From: Chromatium okenii
Lineage (GTDB): Bacteria > Pseudomonadota > Gammaproteobacteria > Chromatiales > Chromatiaceae
Length of the DNA: 64,000 nucleotides
Assembly (NCBI RefSeq): GCF_016583745.1
Contig: NZ_NRRQ01000011.1
Coordinates: 24,899-88,898, forward strand
Direction of reading: 5' to 3'
Shown piece by piece: positions 40,061-50,028 of this stretch. Positions within the stretch are counted from its first letter, which is position 1, and every line of letters begins with the position of its first letter. Position numbers and translations under genes: made by a program. The notes under the pieces were generated by a model, which had not been told where the DNA came from, did no database searches, and worked only from the letters and a program-made list of their open reading frames with translations.

Positions 40061-42040
40061 ATGAAGATTTTGAACAACTTAAAAATTTCGCAACGGCTAT
40101 ATCTCAGCACCGGCATTGTCATTGTCTCCAGTATGACGATTTATGTGCTGCTAATGTTATCGCTGCGCGGGTTAGAACAAACCAATGTAGACGTTTTAAG
40201 CCGTGAGGCAAAAGCGCACATCCTCACGCAAACGATCAGTGCTGAATTGAGCATGATTAGCTGCTTATCACGCAGCATCATGCTTGGCAGCGATTTTGAG
40301 AAAAGTTTAGCGGATATTCGCCGCTTAAATACCAGCATCCGAACTCATTTCGACGCGCTACCGTCTGCGTTGACCAGCGCCGAAGAACAACGCCTTGCAG
40401 ATTCCAGCCGCCGCAGTGCGCTGGTATTTGTCGGGATCGTGCTGGCGCTGGTGGAGGAAATACGCGCCCTGCCCGCCGACCAGCGCCACACTCCGTTTGC
40501 GCGATATGAGCGCGACGCTACGCCGTCAGCGCAGGAATCGCGCCAGTATTTTGGCGAACTCACCGCGTTGGCCGAGCGTAATTATCAAGCTGCCAGCGCC
40601 AGCGCCCGTGATCAATTCACAGGTTTAATTACCCTGCTCAATACCGCCATCCCGCTTTATGTTTTGATATTGACGATGATTTTGCTATCTATCGCGCACT
40701 CAATCACAAAACCGCTCAATGAATTAACTGCGGCAATGGCACGACTTGCCCAAGGTGAAAGTGATCTCAGTCATCGCCTCAGTATTCCGGGGCGGCACGA
40801 GTTAGCGGAAATGGCAAACGGATTTAATCAATTTACTGCCAGCATTCAGCATCTGATCGCGCAAATGCACCATCACAGTTCCCACGCGGTTAGCGCCGCA
40901 TTCAATTTAGAAGTTGATTCAGAGGAAACATTAAAACACGTCGGGCAAGCTGCCGATCAGATGACTTCTGTGGCGACGGCGTGCGAGGAAATGACAACGA
41001 CCACCGATTCCATCGCCCAAAATTGCAGCCACGCGGCAATGCGGGCGCATGAAGCCAGCCAGACTGCGCAGCAGGGCGCGGCGGTGGTGCAGCGCACCAT
41101 CAGCGCGATGCACGATATGACGCAGATGGTGAAAACCGCCGCTGAAACGGTGCAAGACCTCGGGGCGCGTTCCGATCAAATTGACGCCATCGTCGGCGCG
41201 ATCAAAGCCATCGCCAATCAAACCAATTTGCTGGCGCTCAACGCTGCGATTGAAGCAGCGCGAGCGGGTGAACAGGGACGCGGTTTTGCGGTGGTGGCAA
41301 CCGAGGTGCGGGCGCTGGCAGAGCGCACCAATCAAGCGACGCGTGAAATTGGCGAGATGATTCAGGGCATTCAACAGGAAACCAGTAAGGCGGTCGTCTC
41401 AATGCGCAACGGCGTGGTGGAGGCGACGCAGGGTTCTTCAGAAGCGGCGCTCGCGGGCGAGGCGCTGACGCACATTTTGAGCAGCGCCAATGCGGTGAAT
41501 ACGGAAATCGACCAGATTGCTGCCGCCGTTGAGCAGCTCGCAATGACCAATAGCGAGGTCGCCAATAACATCTTGCGCATCAGTGAGGTGACGCAGGTCT
41601 CCCGCGATCAATCGAAGCGCACCGAGACCACCGTCGGCGGGATGATGGAGATTTTTCAGGCGCTGCAAGGCTCGCTCGGGCAATTCAAAAATGATGAAGA
41701 TTTAAGCGGCGTGCTGCACAAGGCGAAGGTCGCGCATCTCGTGTTTATCCGCAAAATTAAACATGCCCTGCGCATACCCGCTGCCGCTGATCCGCACGCT
41801 TTGCCGACGCATCACACCTGCGCGTTTGGCAAGTGGTATCACGGCGCGGGGCTGGTGCGGTTCCCCAATCACGCCGCCTTCCGCGAGATCGACGTCCATC
41901 ACAAGCAGGTTCACGAGTTGGCAAAGCAGGTGCTGACTGCGCACAACGCGGATGATCGCCGCGAAGCCGAGCGGCTGTATCACACGATGGTTGATGCCTC
42001 CAACCGCTTGCAAGTGCTGCTCGATCAGCTCGACACCTGA
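40061..42040 (+). CDS. Methyl-accepting chemotaxis protein with C-terminal CZB domain
   Basis: 659 residues: TM1 about 14-34, a periplasmic four-helix-bundle domain, TM2 about 197-215 ([19 protein letters not shown]), HAMP ([24 protein letters not shown]), signalling domain with the hairpin [47 protein letters not shown], and a C-terminal CZB domain ([33 protein letters not shown]) that binds zinc. CZB receptors sense zinc or hypochlorous acid in the cytoplasm. The stop overlaps the waaA start. Confidence 0.95.
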   Translation: MKILNNLKISQRLYLSTGIVIVSSMTIYVLLMLSLRGLEQTNVDVLSREAKAHILTQTISAELSMISCLSRSIMLGSDFEKSLADIRRLNTSIRTHFDALPSALTSAEEQRLADSSRRSALVFVGIVLALVEEIRALPADQRHTPFARYERDATPSAQESRQYFGELTALAERNYQAASASARDQFTGLITLLNTAIPLYVLILTMILLSIAHSITKPLNELTAAMARLAQGESDLSHRLSIPGRHELAEMANGFNQFTASIQHLIAQMHHHSSHAVSAAFNLEVDSEETLKHVGQAADQMTSVATACEEMTTTTDSIAQNCSHAAMRAHEASQTAQQGAAVVQRTISAMHDMTQMVKTAAETVQDLGARSDQIDAIVGAIKAIANQTNLLALNAAIEAARAGEQGRGFAVVATEVRALAERTNQATREIGEMIQGIQQETSKAVVSMRNGVVEATQGSSEAALAGEALTHILSSANAVNTEIDQIAAAVEQLAMTNSEVANNILRISEVTQVSRDQSKRTETTVGGMMEIFQALQGSLGQFKNDEDLSGVLHKAKVAHLVFIRKIKHALRIPAAADPHALPTHHTCAFGKWYHGAGLVRFPNHAAFREIDVHHKQVHELAKQVLTAHNADDRREAERLYHTMVDASNRLQVLLDQLDT

Positions 42041-43305
42041 TGCGCCAGCTCTACAGTCTGCTGCTCTGGCTGGCGCTGCCGCTGATCTTGACGCGGCTGC
42101 TGTGGCGCAGTCGCCGTCAAGTGGCGTATCGCCAGCGCCTCGGCGAACGCCTGAGCTGGACGCCCGCGCCTCGCGCTGATCTGTGGTGTCACGCCGTTTC
42201 AGTCGGCGAAGTGCAAGCTGCCGCACCGCTGCTGGCGCATCTCCTCGCCGTCAATCCCGATCTGCGCATCTTGGTCACGACGACGACGCCGACGGGCGCA
42301 GCGCGAGTGCTGGCGCTGTTTGGCGAGCAGGTGCTGCACCGTTATCTGCCGTTTGATCTGCCGCAATTGATGCAGCGGTTTGTCGCGCAGGTGCAGCCGC
42401 AGCGGGTGCTGGTGCTGGAGACGGAAATTTGGCCGAATCTGCTGGCGGTCTGCGCCGAGCGTGAGGTGCCGGTGCTGCTGATCAATGCGCGGTTGTCAGC
42501 GCGGTCGGCGCGAGGATATGCGCGGCTCGGCAGTTTCACGTCCGCGACGCTGGCGCAGTTCCATTTAATCGCGGCGCAGACCGCTGCCGATGCGGAGCGG
42601 TTTATCGCGCTGGGCGCTGATCCGGCGCGAGTGGCGGTGATGGGAAATCTCAAATTTGATCAGTGCGTTCCCGCGGATTTGCCTGCACAAGCGGCGACGC
42701 TGCGGGCGATGTGGGGCGGGGCGGAGCGTCCGGTGTGGGTGGCGGCGAGTACGCACGAAGGTGAAGAAACAGTGATTGTGGCGGCGCACCAGTTACTACG
42801 GGCGCAGGTGCCGACGGCGCTGCTGGTGCTGGTGCCGCGTCATCCCGAACGGTTTGAGCGGGTGGCGACGTTGGTGGCGCAGCAGAATATGCCGCTGGTG
42901 CGCCGCAGCACGCGGGAGGAAGTGGCGACGACAACGGCGGTTTTGTTGGGTGACAGCATGGGCGAGGTGCCGCTGTTTCTCGCGGCGAGCGATGTGGCGT
43001 TCATTGGCGGGAGTTTGGTGGCGGTCGGCGGTCACAATCCGCTGGAAGCGGCAGCAGTGGCGGTGCCGGTGCTGGTCGGCCCGCACACGTTCAATTTTGC
43101 GGCGATGACGGCGGATTTGCTGGCGCTGGGCGCGGCGCGACGGGTGACGGATGCAGCGACGTTGGCGGCGACGCTGGCGGAATGGTTGACGGATACGGGG
43201 CTGCGGACGGCGGCGGGAACAGCGGGGCTGGCGCTGGTGGCGCAGCAGCGGGGAGCGGTGCTGCGGGTGGTGGCATTGATGGATGATTTCGGTATCCGCT
43301 TTTGA
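42040..43305 (+). CDS. waaA: 3-deoxy-D-manno-octulosonic acid transferase
   Basis: 421 residues. N-terminal membrane anchor (LLLWLALPLILTRLL), then GT-B fold with WCHAVSVGEVQAAAPLL, TTTTPTGAARV, LVLETEIWPNLL, and a C-terminal nucleotide-sugar site FIGGSLVAVGGHNPLEAAAVAVPVLVGPHTFNF. It adds Kdo to lipid IVA. Its last codons and stop lie inside a half-attC-like sequence (see findings). The ATG shares the final A of the preceding TGA. Confidence 0.95.
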   Translation: MRQLYSLLLWLALPLILTRLLWRSRRQVAYRQRLGERLSWTPAPRADLWCHAVSVGEVQAAAPLLAHLLAVNPDLRILVTTTTPTGAARVLALFGEQVLHRYLPFDLPQLMQRFVAQVQPQRVLVLETEIWPNLLAVCAEREVPVLLINARLSARSARGYARLGSFTSATLAQFHLIAAQTAADAERFIALGADPARVAVMGNLKFDQCVPADLPAQAATLRAMWGGAERPVWVAASTHEGEETVIVAAHQLLRAQVPTALLVLVPRHPERFERVATLVAQQNMPLVRRSTREEVATTTAVLLGDSMGEVPLFLAASDVAFIGGSLVAVGGHNPLEAAAVAVPVLVGPHTFNFAAMTADLLALGAARRVTDAATLAATLAEWLTDTGLRTAAGTAGLALVAQQRGAVLRVVALMDDFGIRF

Positions 43306-43312
43306 ACCGTTT

Positions 43313-43319
43313 GTTAGGC
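43313..43319 (-). other. attC half-site (R'' box) at the waaA 3' end
   Basis: On the minus strand, GCCTAAC followed by AAACGGTTCAAAAGCGGA resembles the left half of an attC site. The box is the exact complement of the GTTAGGC that ends the full attC at 43395. The right half is not visible; the sequence runs into waaA. Confidence 0.5.
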
Positions 43320-43332
43320 AATTATTGCTCAT

Positions 43333-43374
43333 GGTTGGGTTGCCAAAAGCGGCAACCCAACCTACGCCGCTAAT
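43333..43374. repeat. GGGTTGCC...GGCAACCC palindromic repeat
   Basis: GGTTGGGTTGCC and GGCAACCCAACC around AAAAGC, then TACGCCGCTAA. It is the same motif family as the right halves of the repeats at 21621 and 23812, here inside a gene-less mini-cassette. Confidence 0.65.
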
Positions 43375-43394
43375 GTTTGCCGCTGACTAACAGA

Positions 43395-43454
43395 GCCTAA
43401 CGTTTGAGTTCAGCGGCGCGGCTTTTTGCGCGTCCGCTGGAACGATTTGTTAGC
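43395..43454 (-). other. attC recombination site of an integron gene cassette
   Basis: A 60-bp site directly after the restriction endonuclease stop. On the minus strand: R'' CGCTAAC, then AAATCGTTC, stem AGCGG...CGCG with two extrahelical bases (C and A), CAAAAAGC loop, CGCGCCGCTGAAC, and R' ACGTTAGGC. Both arms pair over GTTC-AGCGG-CGCG. Length, box sequences and extrahelical bases fit a canonical attC. Confidence 0.85.
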
Positions 43455-43460
43455 GGTTTT

Positions 43461-44483
43461 TTATCGCTTAATTTGGTAGGAATATCCTGCGCCAGAGATA
43501 ATGATTTGCTGCTCTTCCCAAGATAAAGTTACTTGTTCCAGTGTTGCAAGCTGAATATCTTCTACTTCAGAGATGGCAGGGCGGATGTACTTTTCAATAA
43601 AAATCGACACAACATCACCAGATTTTTCTTCCATATAATTCCATGCCTCCTCACCTTGATAAAACTCACCACCACAATCAATGAACTTCTTGGATAGTTC
43701 ATCAATTCTATTTGATGGCGTGGGGTCTAAGACAAGTAAAACTGGTTTGATTCCGGCGGCTTTACAGTCAGCGGGAAATGATAACTCTTCCCCAAAACGT
43801 CCTTGACCGCTAGCCGCAATTGTTACCCGAAGTTTTATTTCATAGGCTGTATTTGTAGATGGAACGTAGCAATCGATTTGTCTTCCGTTGGCTATTTGAT
43901 TTCCAGACTCGTCAACGCGCTTTACTGGAGAATTCCTTGCCCCCACAGACTCCCCACCCAGACAGCTTGCAATAATTGGTTCAAATACATAGCCAGTTTC
44001 TTGTGCTGCTCTATTGTCAATATCGTAAATCCATTTTCTCCATGTCATCCAATTGGCCAGTAAATTGGAATCGCACGCACCAAACTCTAACAGAACGCGA
44101 GGACCAATTTGATCCATTGTTGGCATTGGCTGGGAAGACAGTATTCTTCTATATTTGACTCTTCTTCTATGAAGTGCCGCAAGATTTTCAATGAATAGTA
44201 CGAAATCCTCTTCTTTGTTTTTTGCGTTTTCAAGTGTATCTTCAATATCAGATGGCGCAACAACGATATCTAATTGCTCAAACCAATCCAATGAAATCTC
44301 GTAGTAATTTTGTCTTTTGATCTCAATTTTTTTGGTATGCAAGCCATCTTCTAGCCAACCAAGGTCATTGAGGGCAACAACAATTAGTGCATATAACTCG
44401 CCATCTGTTAGTACAACCTGTGCATCGCCACTACCGTGCATTTTGCACTTAGCATATAGATTTCTAATAAATAGGGTAGTCAT
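43461..44483 (-). CDS. Type II restriction endonuclease, ApaLI-like
   Basis: 340 residues. The centre reads GRQIDCYVPSTNTAYEIKLRVTIAASGQGRFGEELSFPADC, a PD-(D/E)XK core (Asp of RQID, Glu and Lys of YEIK), followed by KPVLLVLDPTPSNRIDEL. The sequence context resembles the ApaLI restriction endonuclease family as I remember it; recognition of GTGCAC is therefore possible but unproved. The start at 44483 overlaps the methyltransferase stop (ATGA). The 3' end lies 7 bp from the attC site. Confidence 0.75.
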   Translation of the reverse strand: MTTLFIRNLYAKCKMHGSGDAQVVLTDGELYALIVVALNDLGWLEDGLHTKKIEIKRQNYYEISLDWFEQLDIVVAPSDIEDTLENAKNKEEDFVLFIENLAALHRRRVKYRRILSSQPMPTMDQIGPRVLLEFGACDSNLLANWMTWRKWIYDIDNRAAQETGYVFEPIIASCLGGESVGARNSPVKRVDESGNQIANGRQIDCYVPSTNTAYEIKLRVTIAASGQGRFGEELSFPADCKAAGIKPVLLVLDPTPSNRIDELSKKFIDCGGEFYQGEEAWNYMEEKSGDVVSIFIEKYIRPAISEVEDIQLATLEQVTLSWEEQQIIISGAGYSYQIKR

Positions 44484-45751
44484 ATTGCAAGTTTTCCTTG
44501 GGCTAGATTGGTGGTTAAGCTGTCGAGCAATATACACGTCTTCTTAAGAGCAGGACTCATGGCTTCTGCTTTGGTAACGGAATAACCAATTAGCCCGCCG
44601 TTTGTCAAAATACCACCAACAAATCCGTACTCGTCACGAATATGCTCGGCAAATATTCTTGCGACAAGTGGAGGTATCGCATTTCCAATTTGCTGAATTT
44701 TTTCAGAGGCGTTTCCGTGAAAATTGAAATCATCAGGAAATGTTTGAATTCTTGCGCACTCTCTGATGGTTAATGGTCTGTGGTAAAGCGGGTGTATGAA
44801 CTCTCGCGTGGCCGCGCCGGTTATTGTCAGGCATGGCTCATTAATAATTAGCCTTTTTAGACCAGAAGGAGACCCACCTCTTTTTTCCGTAGGTGTTCCA
44901 TCCATTACTCTCCTGTTTGCTCTTTTTTTGAAGGATTCGTGCTGCAAATGCTCCGGCATGTCTTTCATGGTTTGGCCAGGAGATAACGCCATAATCCTTT
45001 GAAGTTGAGTCTCGCTCATGAATGGACAAAAGTGCTCTTTGATTGAACAAGAAGTTCCTCTTAAGTAGGTTTCAAACTGATCTTTTGGCGGGATATGGTA
45101 AGGCAGCTCTACATCTTTCGACGCAGTTGCCTCGGGAAGTTCCCCTATTGTGTGCTTCAATGTTATATCCGAGTTTCTAAATATTTTTCCATTTAGTTTA
45201 ATTGTCGGCTCTGGGAAATTGAAATCTTTACCTAGTCTATTTCCAACTATTAGTACTCTTTTTCTTCTTTGGGGGACACCGAATTCCTGAGCATATATTT
45301 TTTCAATTCTGATTCTATAGCCCAAGGAAATAAGTGCCTTGGCTGTTTCAAAAAGATATTGACCGTCTTTTGCTGTCAAAAGTCCTTCAACATTTTCCAT
45401 AAGAAACCACTTAGGTCTTATCGTTCGCAGTGCCTTTACATAGCTTTTTAATAGTTCATTTCTTGGGTCATCCCAGAATCGAGCACCGGCCGTTGAAAAT
45501 CCTTGGCAAGGTGGGCCACCAATTAAGATGTCAAGCTCGCCTTCTTTGATGCGGACTTTGGATAGTAATGACCTGAAATCTAATTTATTAATATCTGCCT
45601 GTTCAAATTGAGTTTCTGGAAAATTAACTGAATATGACTTTCCTGTCGCCTCATCAATATCGCTTGCATACAAAACAGAATATCCAGCCTGCTTGAATCC
45701 AAGCGAGCACCCGCCAGCGCCGGAAAATAAACTGAATACTGTATTACTCAT
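44480..45751 (-). CDS. DNA (cytosine-5) methyltransferase
   Basis: 423 residues with all C5-methyltransferase motifs: I VFSLFSGAGGCSLGF, IV catalytic GGPPCQGFSTAG (Cys), VI FLMENVEGLL, VIII QRRKRVLIVG, IX near the target-recognition domain, and X IQQIGNAIPPLVARIFAEHI. A tail of about 60 residues follows motif X. It protects the host against the co-encoded endonuclease. First gene of the cassette. Confidence 0.95.
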   Translation of the reverse strand: MSNTVFSLFSGAGGCSLGFKQAGYSVLYASDIDEATGKSYSVNFPETQFEQADINKLDFRSLLSKVRIKEGELDILIGGPPCQGFSTAGARFWDDPRNELLKSYVKALRTIRPKWFLMENVEGLLTAKDGQYLFETAKALISLGYRIRIEKIYAQEFGVPQRRKRVLIVGNRLGKDFNFPEPTIKLNGKIFRNSDITLKHTIGELPEATASKDVELPYHIPPKDQFETYLRGTSCSIKEHFCPFMSETQLQRIMALSPGQTMKDMPEHLQHESFKKRANRRVMDGTPTEKRGGSPSGLKRLIINEPCLTITGAATREFIHPLYHRPLTIRECARIQTFPDDFNFHGNASEKIQQIGNAIPPLVARIFAEHIRDEYGFVGGILTNGGLIGYSVTKAEAMSPALKKTCILLDSLTTNLAQGKLAI

Positions 45752-45775
45752 GATTCCTCTAGGGGCGATTCAGTT

Positions 45776-45834
45776 CGCTAACAAGACTTCGATCTCAAAT
45801 CTGAGGCTAAAGCCGACCTAAAAATTTGTTAAAG
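45776..45834 (-). other. attC-like sequence upstream of the methyltransferase
   Basis: On the minus strand TTTAACAAATTTTTAGGTC ... GATCGAAGTCTTGTTAGCG. TAACAA pairs with TTGTTA and part of the inner stem pairs imperfectly (about six of eight). The terminal GTTAGCG is the junction to which the cassette is joined. It could be a degenerate attC of a preceding cassette or a secondary site. Confidence 0.45.
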
Positions 45835-45989
45835 CTGACAAATTTTACACTGATCTATAAGATTGATGTCAAGCACTTTGTTTTTAATGGATAACGGCTC
45901 ACATGTCAGAAACCACCTCAGTTTGATTGACTGAGTTGTTTTGCAATTTTTAATCACTCAGTTTTTAGAAACAGCACGAAACGCGCTAA

Positions 45990-47204
45990 TTAACCCAGCG
46001 CCAGCACTTGCACCGGATCAATATCCCACTGCGAGGGCACTTCAGCGTTGACAATCCGCTCCTCAGACTGTTTTGGTAATTGCGACAAATCAACATCTTG
46101 CGCGGTGAGAAAAGCACGGCGTTTCGCATCCATCACCACCCGCACCACCGGCTGTAACAGCCCTTGGCGACCGGTTTCCACCACGACGCCAAGCCGCCCG
46201 CTGTGCAGCCGCACCAACGTCCCGACCGGATAAATGCCGACGCAACGAATGAACTGCTGCACCAGCGTCGGATCAAAATGGTGATTGCTCCATTCCAACA
46301 GCTTGCGCAGCGCCTGATGCGGCTCCAGCGCCTTGTGATAAACGCGATCCGTCGTCAGCGCGTCGTACACATCCGCAATCGCCGCCATTTGCCCGTACAG
46401 CGAAATATCGGCGCTGGATTTGTGCTGCGGATACCCGCTGCCGTCCACCCGCTCGTGATGTTCCGCCGCCACCGCCAGCGCAATCGGCGGCAGCCCCGGC
46501 ACCTGCGCCAGCAGATCGCGGGTGTAAACGACGTGATTGCGCATCACTGTAAATTCAGCATCAGTCAACGCGCCGGGCTTGTTCAAAATCTCCGGTGGCA
46601 CCAGCACCTTGCCGATGTCGTGCAGCAGCGCCCCCAAACCGATGTCGTGAATCAGCGTCCGCTCGACTTGCAACGCCCGCGCAAATGCCACCATCAACAC
46701 CGCCACATTCACCGAATGCTCAAAGGTGTAGCGCCCAACTTGGCGAATCCGCGACAGCGCCAGCAGCGCATTTTGATTGCGGAAAATCGACCCGATCATC
46801 TCCGTCACCACCGGATTTGCCTGCTCTAAATTGAGCTGGTGTCCGAGCCGCGCTTCCTCCATCAACCCGCTCACCACGCCAATCGCTTCCTGATGAATGC
46901 GCCGCGCCCGCCCGCGCTCCGCCGTCAGCGGCACCGGCTGTGGCGCTGGCACCACGTCCAATTGCACCAATTCCTGCTCCAATGCCGCCGTAACGACGCG
47001 GGCGCTGGGCGCTGGCGCGGCATCCGTTCCCTTTGCAGTGTCGATATACAGATCACAAATGCCGATCTCACGAATCCGCAGCAAATCAGTTTCTTTTTTC
47101 AATAAAAACTGATTGCGAATAAACCCATGATCTAACCAATCGCAATTCAAATCATGCACATACATGCCAATTTTAAGCTGTTCAATTGCGATTTTCTTAA
47201 TCAT
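45990..47204 (-). CDS. HD-GYP domain protein with N-terminal DUF3391
   Basis: 404 residues. N-terminal DUF3391 (IKKIAIEQLKIGMYVHDLNCDWLDHGF), a helical linker, then HD-GYP phosphodiesterase: HSVNVAVLMVAFARAL, GALLHDIGKVLVPPEILNKPG, AAEHHERVDGSGYP, ADVYDALTTDRVYHK. It hydrolyses cyclic di-GMP by family knowledge and so influences motility or biofilm. It lies 12 bp upstream of recN's stop on the same strand side. Confidence 0.92.
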   Translation of the reverse strand: MIKKIAIEQLKIGMYVHDLNCDWLDHGFIRNQFLLKKETDLLRIREIGICDLYIDTAKGTDAAPAPSARVVTAALEQELVQLDVVPAPQPVPLTAERGRARRIHQEAIGVVSGLMEEARLGHQLNLEQANPVVTEMIGSIFRNQNALLALSRIRQVGRYTFEHSVNVAVLMVAFARALQVERTLIHDIGLGALLHDIGKVLVPPEILNKPGALTDAEFTVMRNHVVYTRDLLAQVPGLPPIALAVAAEHHERVDGSGYPQHKSSADISLYGQMAAIADVYDALTTDRVYHKALEPHQALRKLLEWSNHHFDPTLVQQFIRCVGIYPVGTLVRLHSGRLGVVVETGRQGLLQPVVRVVMDAKRRAFLTAQDVDLSQLPKQSEERIVNAEVPSQWDIDPVQVLALG

Positions 47205-47216
47205 AAAATTTATCCG

Positions 47217-48896
47217 TTAGCTGCAACTATTGAGATTCCAACCCAGCATTTCACTGGCATGAGCACGGGTGCGAGCGGTGAGTTCGGTGCCGCCTAACAT
47301 GCGGGCAATTTCCTCAATCCGATCCGCCTCAGCCAGCGGTTCAATCCGAGTATGCGTGTGACCGGCGATGGTTTCTTTACGCACCCGCAGTTGCCAATGC
47401 GCCTGCGCTGCGACCTGCGGCAAATGGGTGACGCACAGCACCTGCCGCGAGTCGCCCAGCCGTCGCAGCAAGCGCCCGACGATTTCCGCCACGCCGCCGC
47501 CGATCCCCACGTCCACCTCGTCAAATACCAGCGTTGGCACGGTGCCACATTCGGCGGTGGCGACCTGAATGCCGAGGCTGATGCGCGACAATTCGCCACC
47601 GGAGGCGACTTTGATCAGCGGTTGCAGCGGTTGCCCCGGATTGGCGCTGACCAAAAAATTGAGCCGTTCCAAACCGCCACCGCTGGCGTGTTCCAGCGCC
47701 AGCGGTTCCACCTGAATCGCAAAACGTCCACCCGCCATCCCCAGTTGCTGCATCGCCGCCGTCACCGTGTCCGTTAGCCGGTCAGCGGCAGCGGCGCGAG
47801 CGCTGCTCAACTGCTGCGCCAGCGTTAAAAAGTGCTGCCACGCCGCAGCTCGCGCTTCGCGCAACGCGCCGAGGGTGATGTCGGTCTGTTCTAACGCCTG
47901 CAATTCGGCACGGCGCTGGTCGAGCGCCTCCGGCAATTGCACCGGAAAAACGCGATATTTCCGCGCTAAATCATGCACCTGCGCCAGCCGCACCTCCACG
48001 CCCGCCAAGGCTGCGGGATCAAGCTCCAGCCCGTCGAGGTAGTGACGCAAGCTGGCGGCAGCTTCGGCGGCGTGAATCGTTGCCGTCTCCAACAACTCGC
48101 GGCTGGCGCTGAGAGTCGGATCAATTACCGCCAATTCGCTGAGATCGGCAGTCGCGCTGCGCAAATGGTCTTCCAGCGACGGCTCGGCTTCTGCCAGCAG
48201 TTGCAACACGGCAGCGACGGTGGTTTGTAAATGGCCGAGATGACTCAAGCGCCGTTGCTCTTGATCGAGCGCCTCAATCTCGGCGGCAGTCAGTCCGAGC
48301 GCGGCTAATTCCAGCACTTGAAAATTGAGCAATTCCAGCCGGGCGAGACGGTCATGCGCAGCGGTTTCCAGCGCGGTTAATTGCTGGTCAAGGGCGCGAA
48401 AGTCGCGGAAGGCTTTGATGACGCTGTCTGCCAGCGCCTGATGTCCGCCGTAAGCATCGAGCAGGTCGCGCTGGGCGGCGGGGCGCAGCAGCGATTGGTG
48501 GGCGTGTTGCCCGTGAATATCGACCAGCAAGTTGCCGAGATCGCGCAGTTGCGCAGTGCTGGCGGGGCGGCCGTTGAGATACGCCCGTGAGCGTCCGTCG
48601 CGCACCAGCAGGCGGCGAATGATGCACTCGTTGTCGGCGTTCAATTCCTGTTCTGCCAGCCAAGCGCGGGCGGCGGGGCAGTGGCTGAGATCAAAGCTGG
48701 CGCTGATGTCGGCGCGGTCGCTGCCAGCGCGGATCATGCTGGCTTCGGCTTTGTCGCCGAGCGTGAGACTGAGCGCATCAATCAAGATGGATTTGCCCGC
48801 GCCGGTTTCGCCGGTCAGCGCGGTCATGCTGGGGGAACAGTTGAGTTCAAGCTCGCTGACAATGGCGAGATCGCGGACGTGCAATTGGGTCAACAT
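47217..48896 (-). CDS. recN: DNA repair protein RecN
   Basis: 559 residues: LTQLHVRDLAIVSELELN, Walker A GETGAGKSILIDAL, a coiled-coil middle, and a C-terminal ATPase half with SGGELSRISLGIQVA and VFDEVDVGIGGGVAEIVGRLL. It is an SMC-like ATPase in double-strand break repair. The start ATG (48896) overlaps the nadK stop; a longer frame to 49094 is antisense-free but unlike RecN. Confidence 0.96.
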   Translation of the reverse strand: MLTQLHVRDLAIVSELELNCSPSMTALTGETGAGKSILIDALSLTLGDKAEASMIRAGSDRADISASFDLSHCPAARAWLAEQELNADNECIIRRLLVRDGRSRAYLNGRPASTAQLRDLGNLLVDIHGQHAHQSLLRPAAQRDLLDAYGGHQALADSVIKAFRDFRALDQQLTALETAAHDRLARLELLNFQVLELAALGLTAAEIEALDQEQRRLSHLGHLQTTVAAVLQLLAEAEPSLEDHLRSATADLSELAVIDPTLSASRELLETATIHAAEAAASLRHYLDGLELDPAALAGVEVRLAQVHDLARKYRVFPVQLPEALDQRRAELQALEQTDITLGALREARAAAWQHFLTLAQQLSSARAAAADRLTDTVTAAMQQLGMAGGRFAIQVEPLALEHASGGGLERLNFLVSANPGQPLQPLIKVASGGELSRISLGIQVATAECGTVPTLVFDEVDVGIGGGVAEIVGRLLRRLGDSRQVLCVTHLPQVAAQAHWQLRVRKETIAGHTHTRIEPLAEADRIEEIARMLGGTELTARTRAHASEMLGWNLNSCS

Positions 48897-49792
48897 GCGG
48901 GTGCTCGTGTGGCTGCGTGCGGGCCGCCCCAATGCAGTTTGGCGCGCAGGATTTGATAATGGTTGTGACCGCTGGGGTGTAGCAGGCGCACGCGGTCGGG
49001 ATGGCGGTCGATGTGAATCCACGCATCGGGCGGCAGCGGCAGTTGGATTTGCCCGTCGCAGGTGACTTGGACATCGCCTTGATTTAATTCGCAAATGCGG
49101 ACATCAACGCAGCGATCAGCGGGAATGACGAGCGGACGCTGGCTGAGATCGTGGGGGCAAATCGGCACCAGCAAGGTGGCGTCAAGTGCCGGGTCAATCA
49201 GCGGGCCGCCGCCGGAGAGCGCGTAGGCGGTGCAGCCGGTGGGGGTGGCGATGATGAGACCGTCGGCACGGCGTCCGTTGATGAACACGCCGTCGAGATA
49301 GGTTTCAAATTCGATCATCCGTCCGGTGTTCCATTTGTGGATGGCGACTTCGTTGAGGGCGGTGGCGGTAGCGACGTTGCCTGCGTCGGTCATCACGGTG
49401 GCGCGAAGCAGGGAGCGGCTGTCAGCTTGATATGCGCCAGCGAGAATCTGGTCGATGACGGTTTCGATCTCGTCGGGCAACACGTCCACTAAAAAGCCGA
49501 GCCGTCCGAGGTTGACGCCGAGCAGCGGGACGCCGTGTGCGGCAGCGGCACGGGCGGCGTGGAGCAGGGTGCCGTCGCCGCCGACGACGATGATGAGATC
49601 GCAGTGGGTGGCAAGTTCGGTGACGGTCTGCGCGGTCGCGGCTGGCGCTGCGAGCAGGCGGGCACTCTCGGCATCGAGTAAACAGGTGACGTGGTGAGCG
49701 CGAAGATGGGCGGCGAGTCGCGTCAAGGTGCAGCGCACGGGAAGCGGATCGCCCGGTTTGGCAATGATGCCGACGGTGGTGAAATGCGGCAT
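48890..49792 (-). CDS. nadK: NAD kinase
   Basis: 300 residues with VGIIAKPGD at the start, the phosphate loop VVGGDGTLLHAAR (about 69-81), GVNLGRLGFL, and TGCTAYALSGGGPLIDP. It phosphorylates NAD to NADP. The nadK-recN order is standard in Gammaproteobacteria; here they overlap by 7 bp. Confidence 0.96.
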   Translation of the reverse strand: MPHFTTVGIIAKPGDPLPVRCTLTRLAAHLRAHHVTCLLDAESARLLAAPAATAQTVTELATHCDLIIVVGGDGTLLHAARAAAAHGVPLLGVNLGRLGFLVDVLPDEIETVIDQILAGAYQADSRSLLRATVMTDAGNVATATALNEVAIHKWNTGRMIEFETYLDGVFINGRRADGLIIATPTGCTAYALSGGGPLIDPALDATLLVPICPHDLSQRPLVIPADRCVDVRICELNQGDVQVTCDGQIQLPLPPDAWIHIDRHPDRVRLLHPSGHNHYQILRAKLHWGGPHAATRAPAC

Positions 49793-50028
49793 AAGATTAG
49801 GATTGGTGACTGATAATAAAATGGAATCAACGTTAGCACGGCGATGGAGACATTGTCAGTTGTCAAGCAAATTTTGTTAGAACCTGCTGCGCGTGTGCCA
49901 ACCTTTTTATGCGTTTACATTCAAAAATTACCATCTTTTTTCAACGCTCGTTTTACTGATAACTGACAACCGATAACTGACAACTCAAAAAACCCCGCCT
50001 CTTTTTTTGTTCACCTGAGAGTTTTTTA

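Larger units (their letters stand above)
43401..45781 (-). mobile_element. Integron-type gene cassette carrying a restriction-modification system
   Basis: The 2,381-bp unit starts with TTAGCG (45781-45776) and ends with the attC whose R'' box is CGCTAAC. In the circular form these would form a perfect R'/R'' pair, the diagnostic of a genuine cassette. It contains the methyltransferase and endonuclease genes in the usual orientation, 5' to attC. No integrase is in the window, so this is an isolated cassette or part of an attC cluster without integrase. Confidence 0.78.

Noticed and set aside
48896..49094. 66-residue N-terminal extension of RecN
   Set aside because: It is wholly inside the nadK coding region, rich in Arg/Pro/Ala, and RecN proteins start at MLTQLHVRDL.
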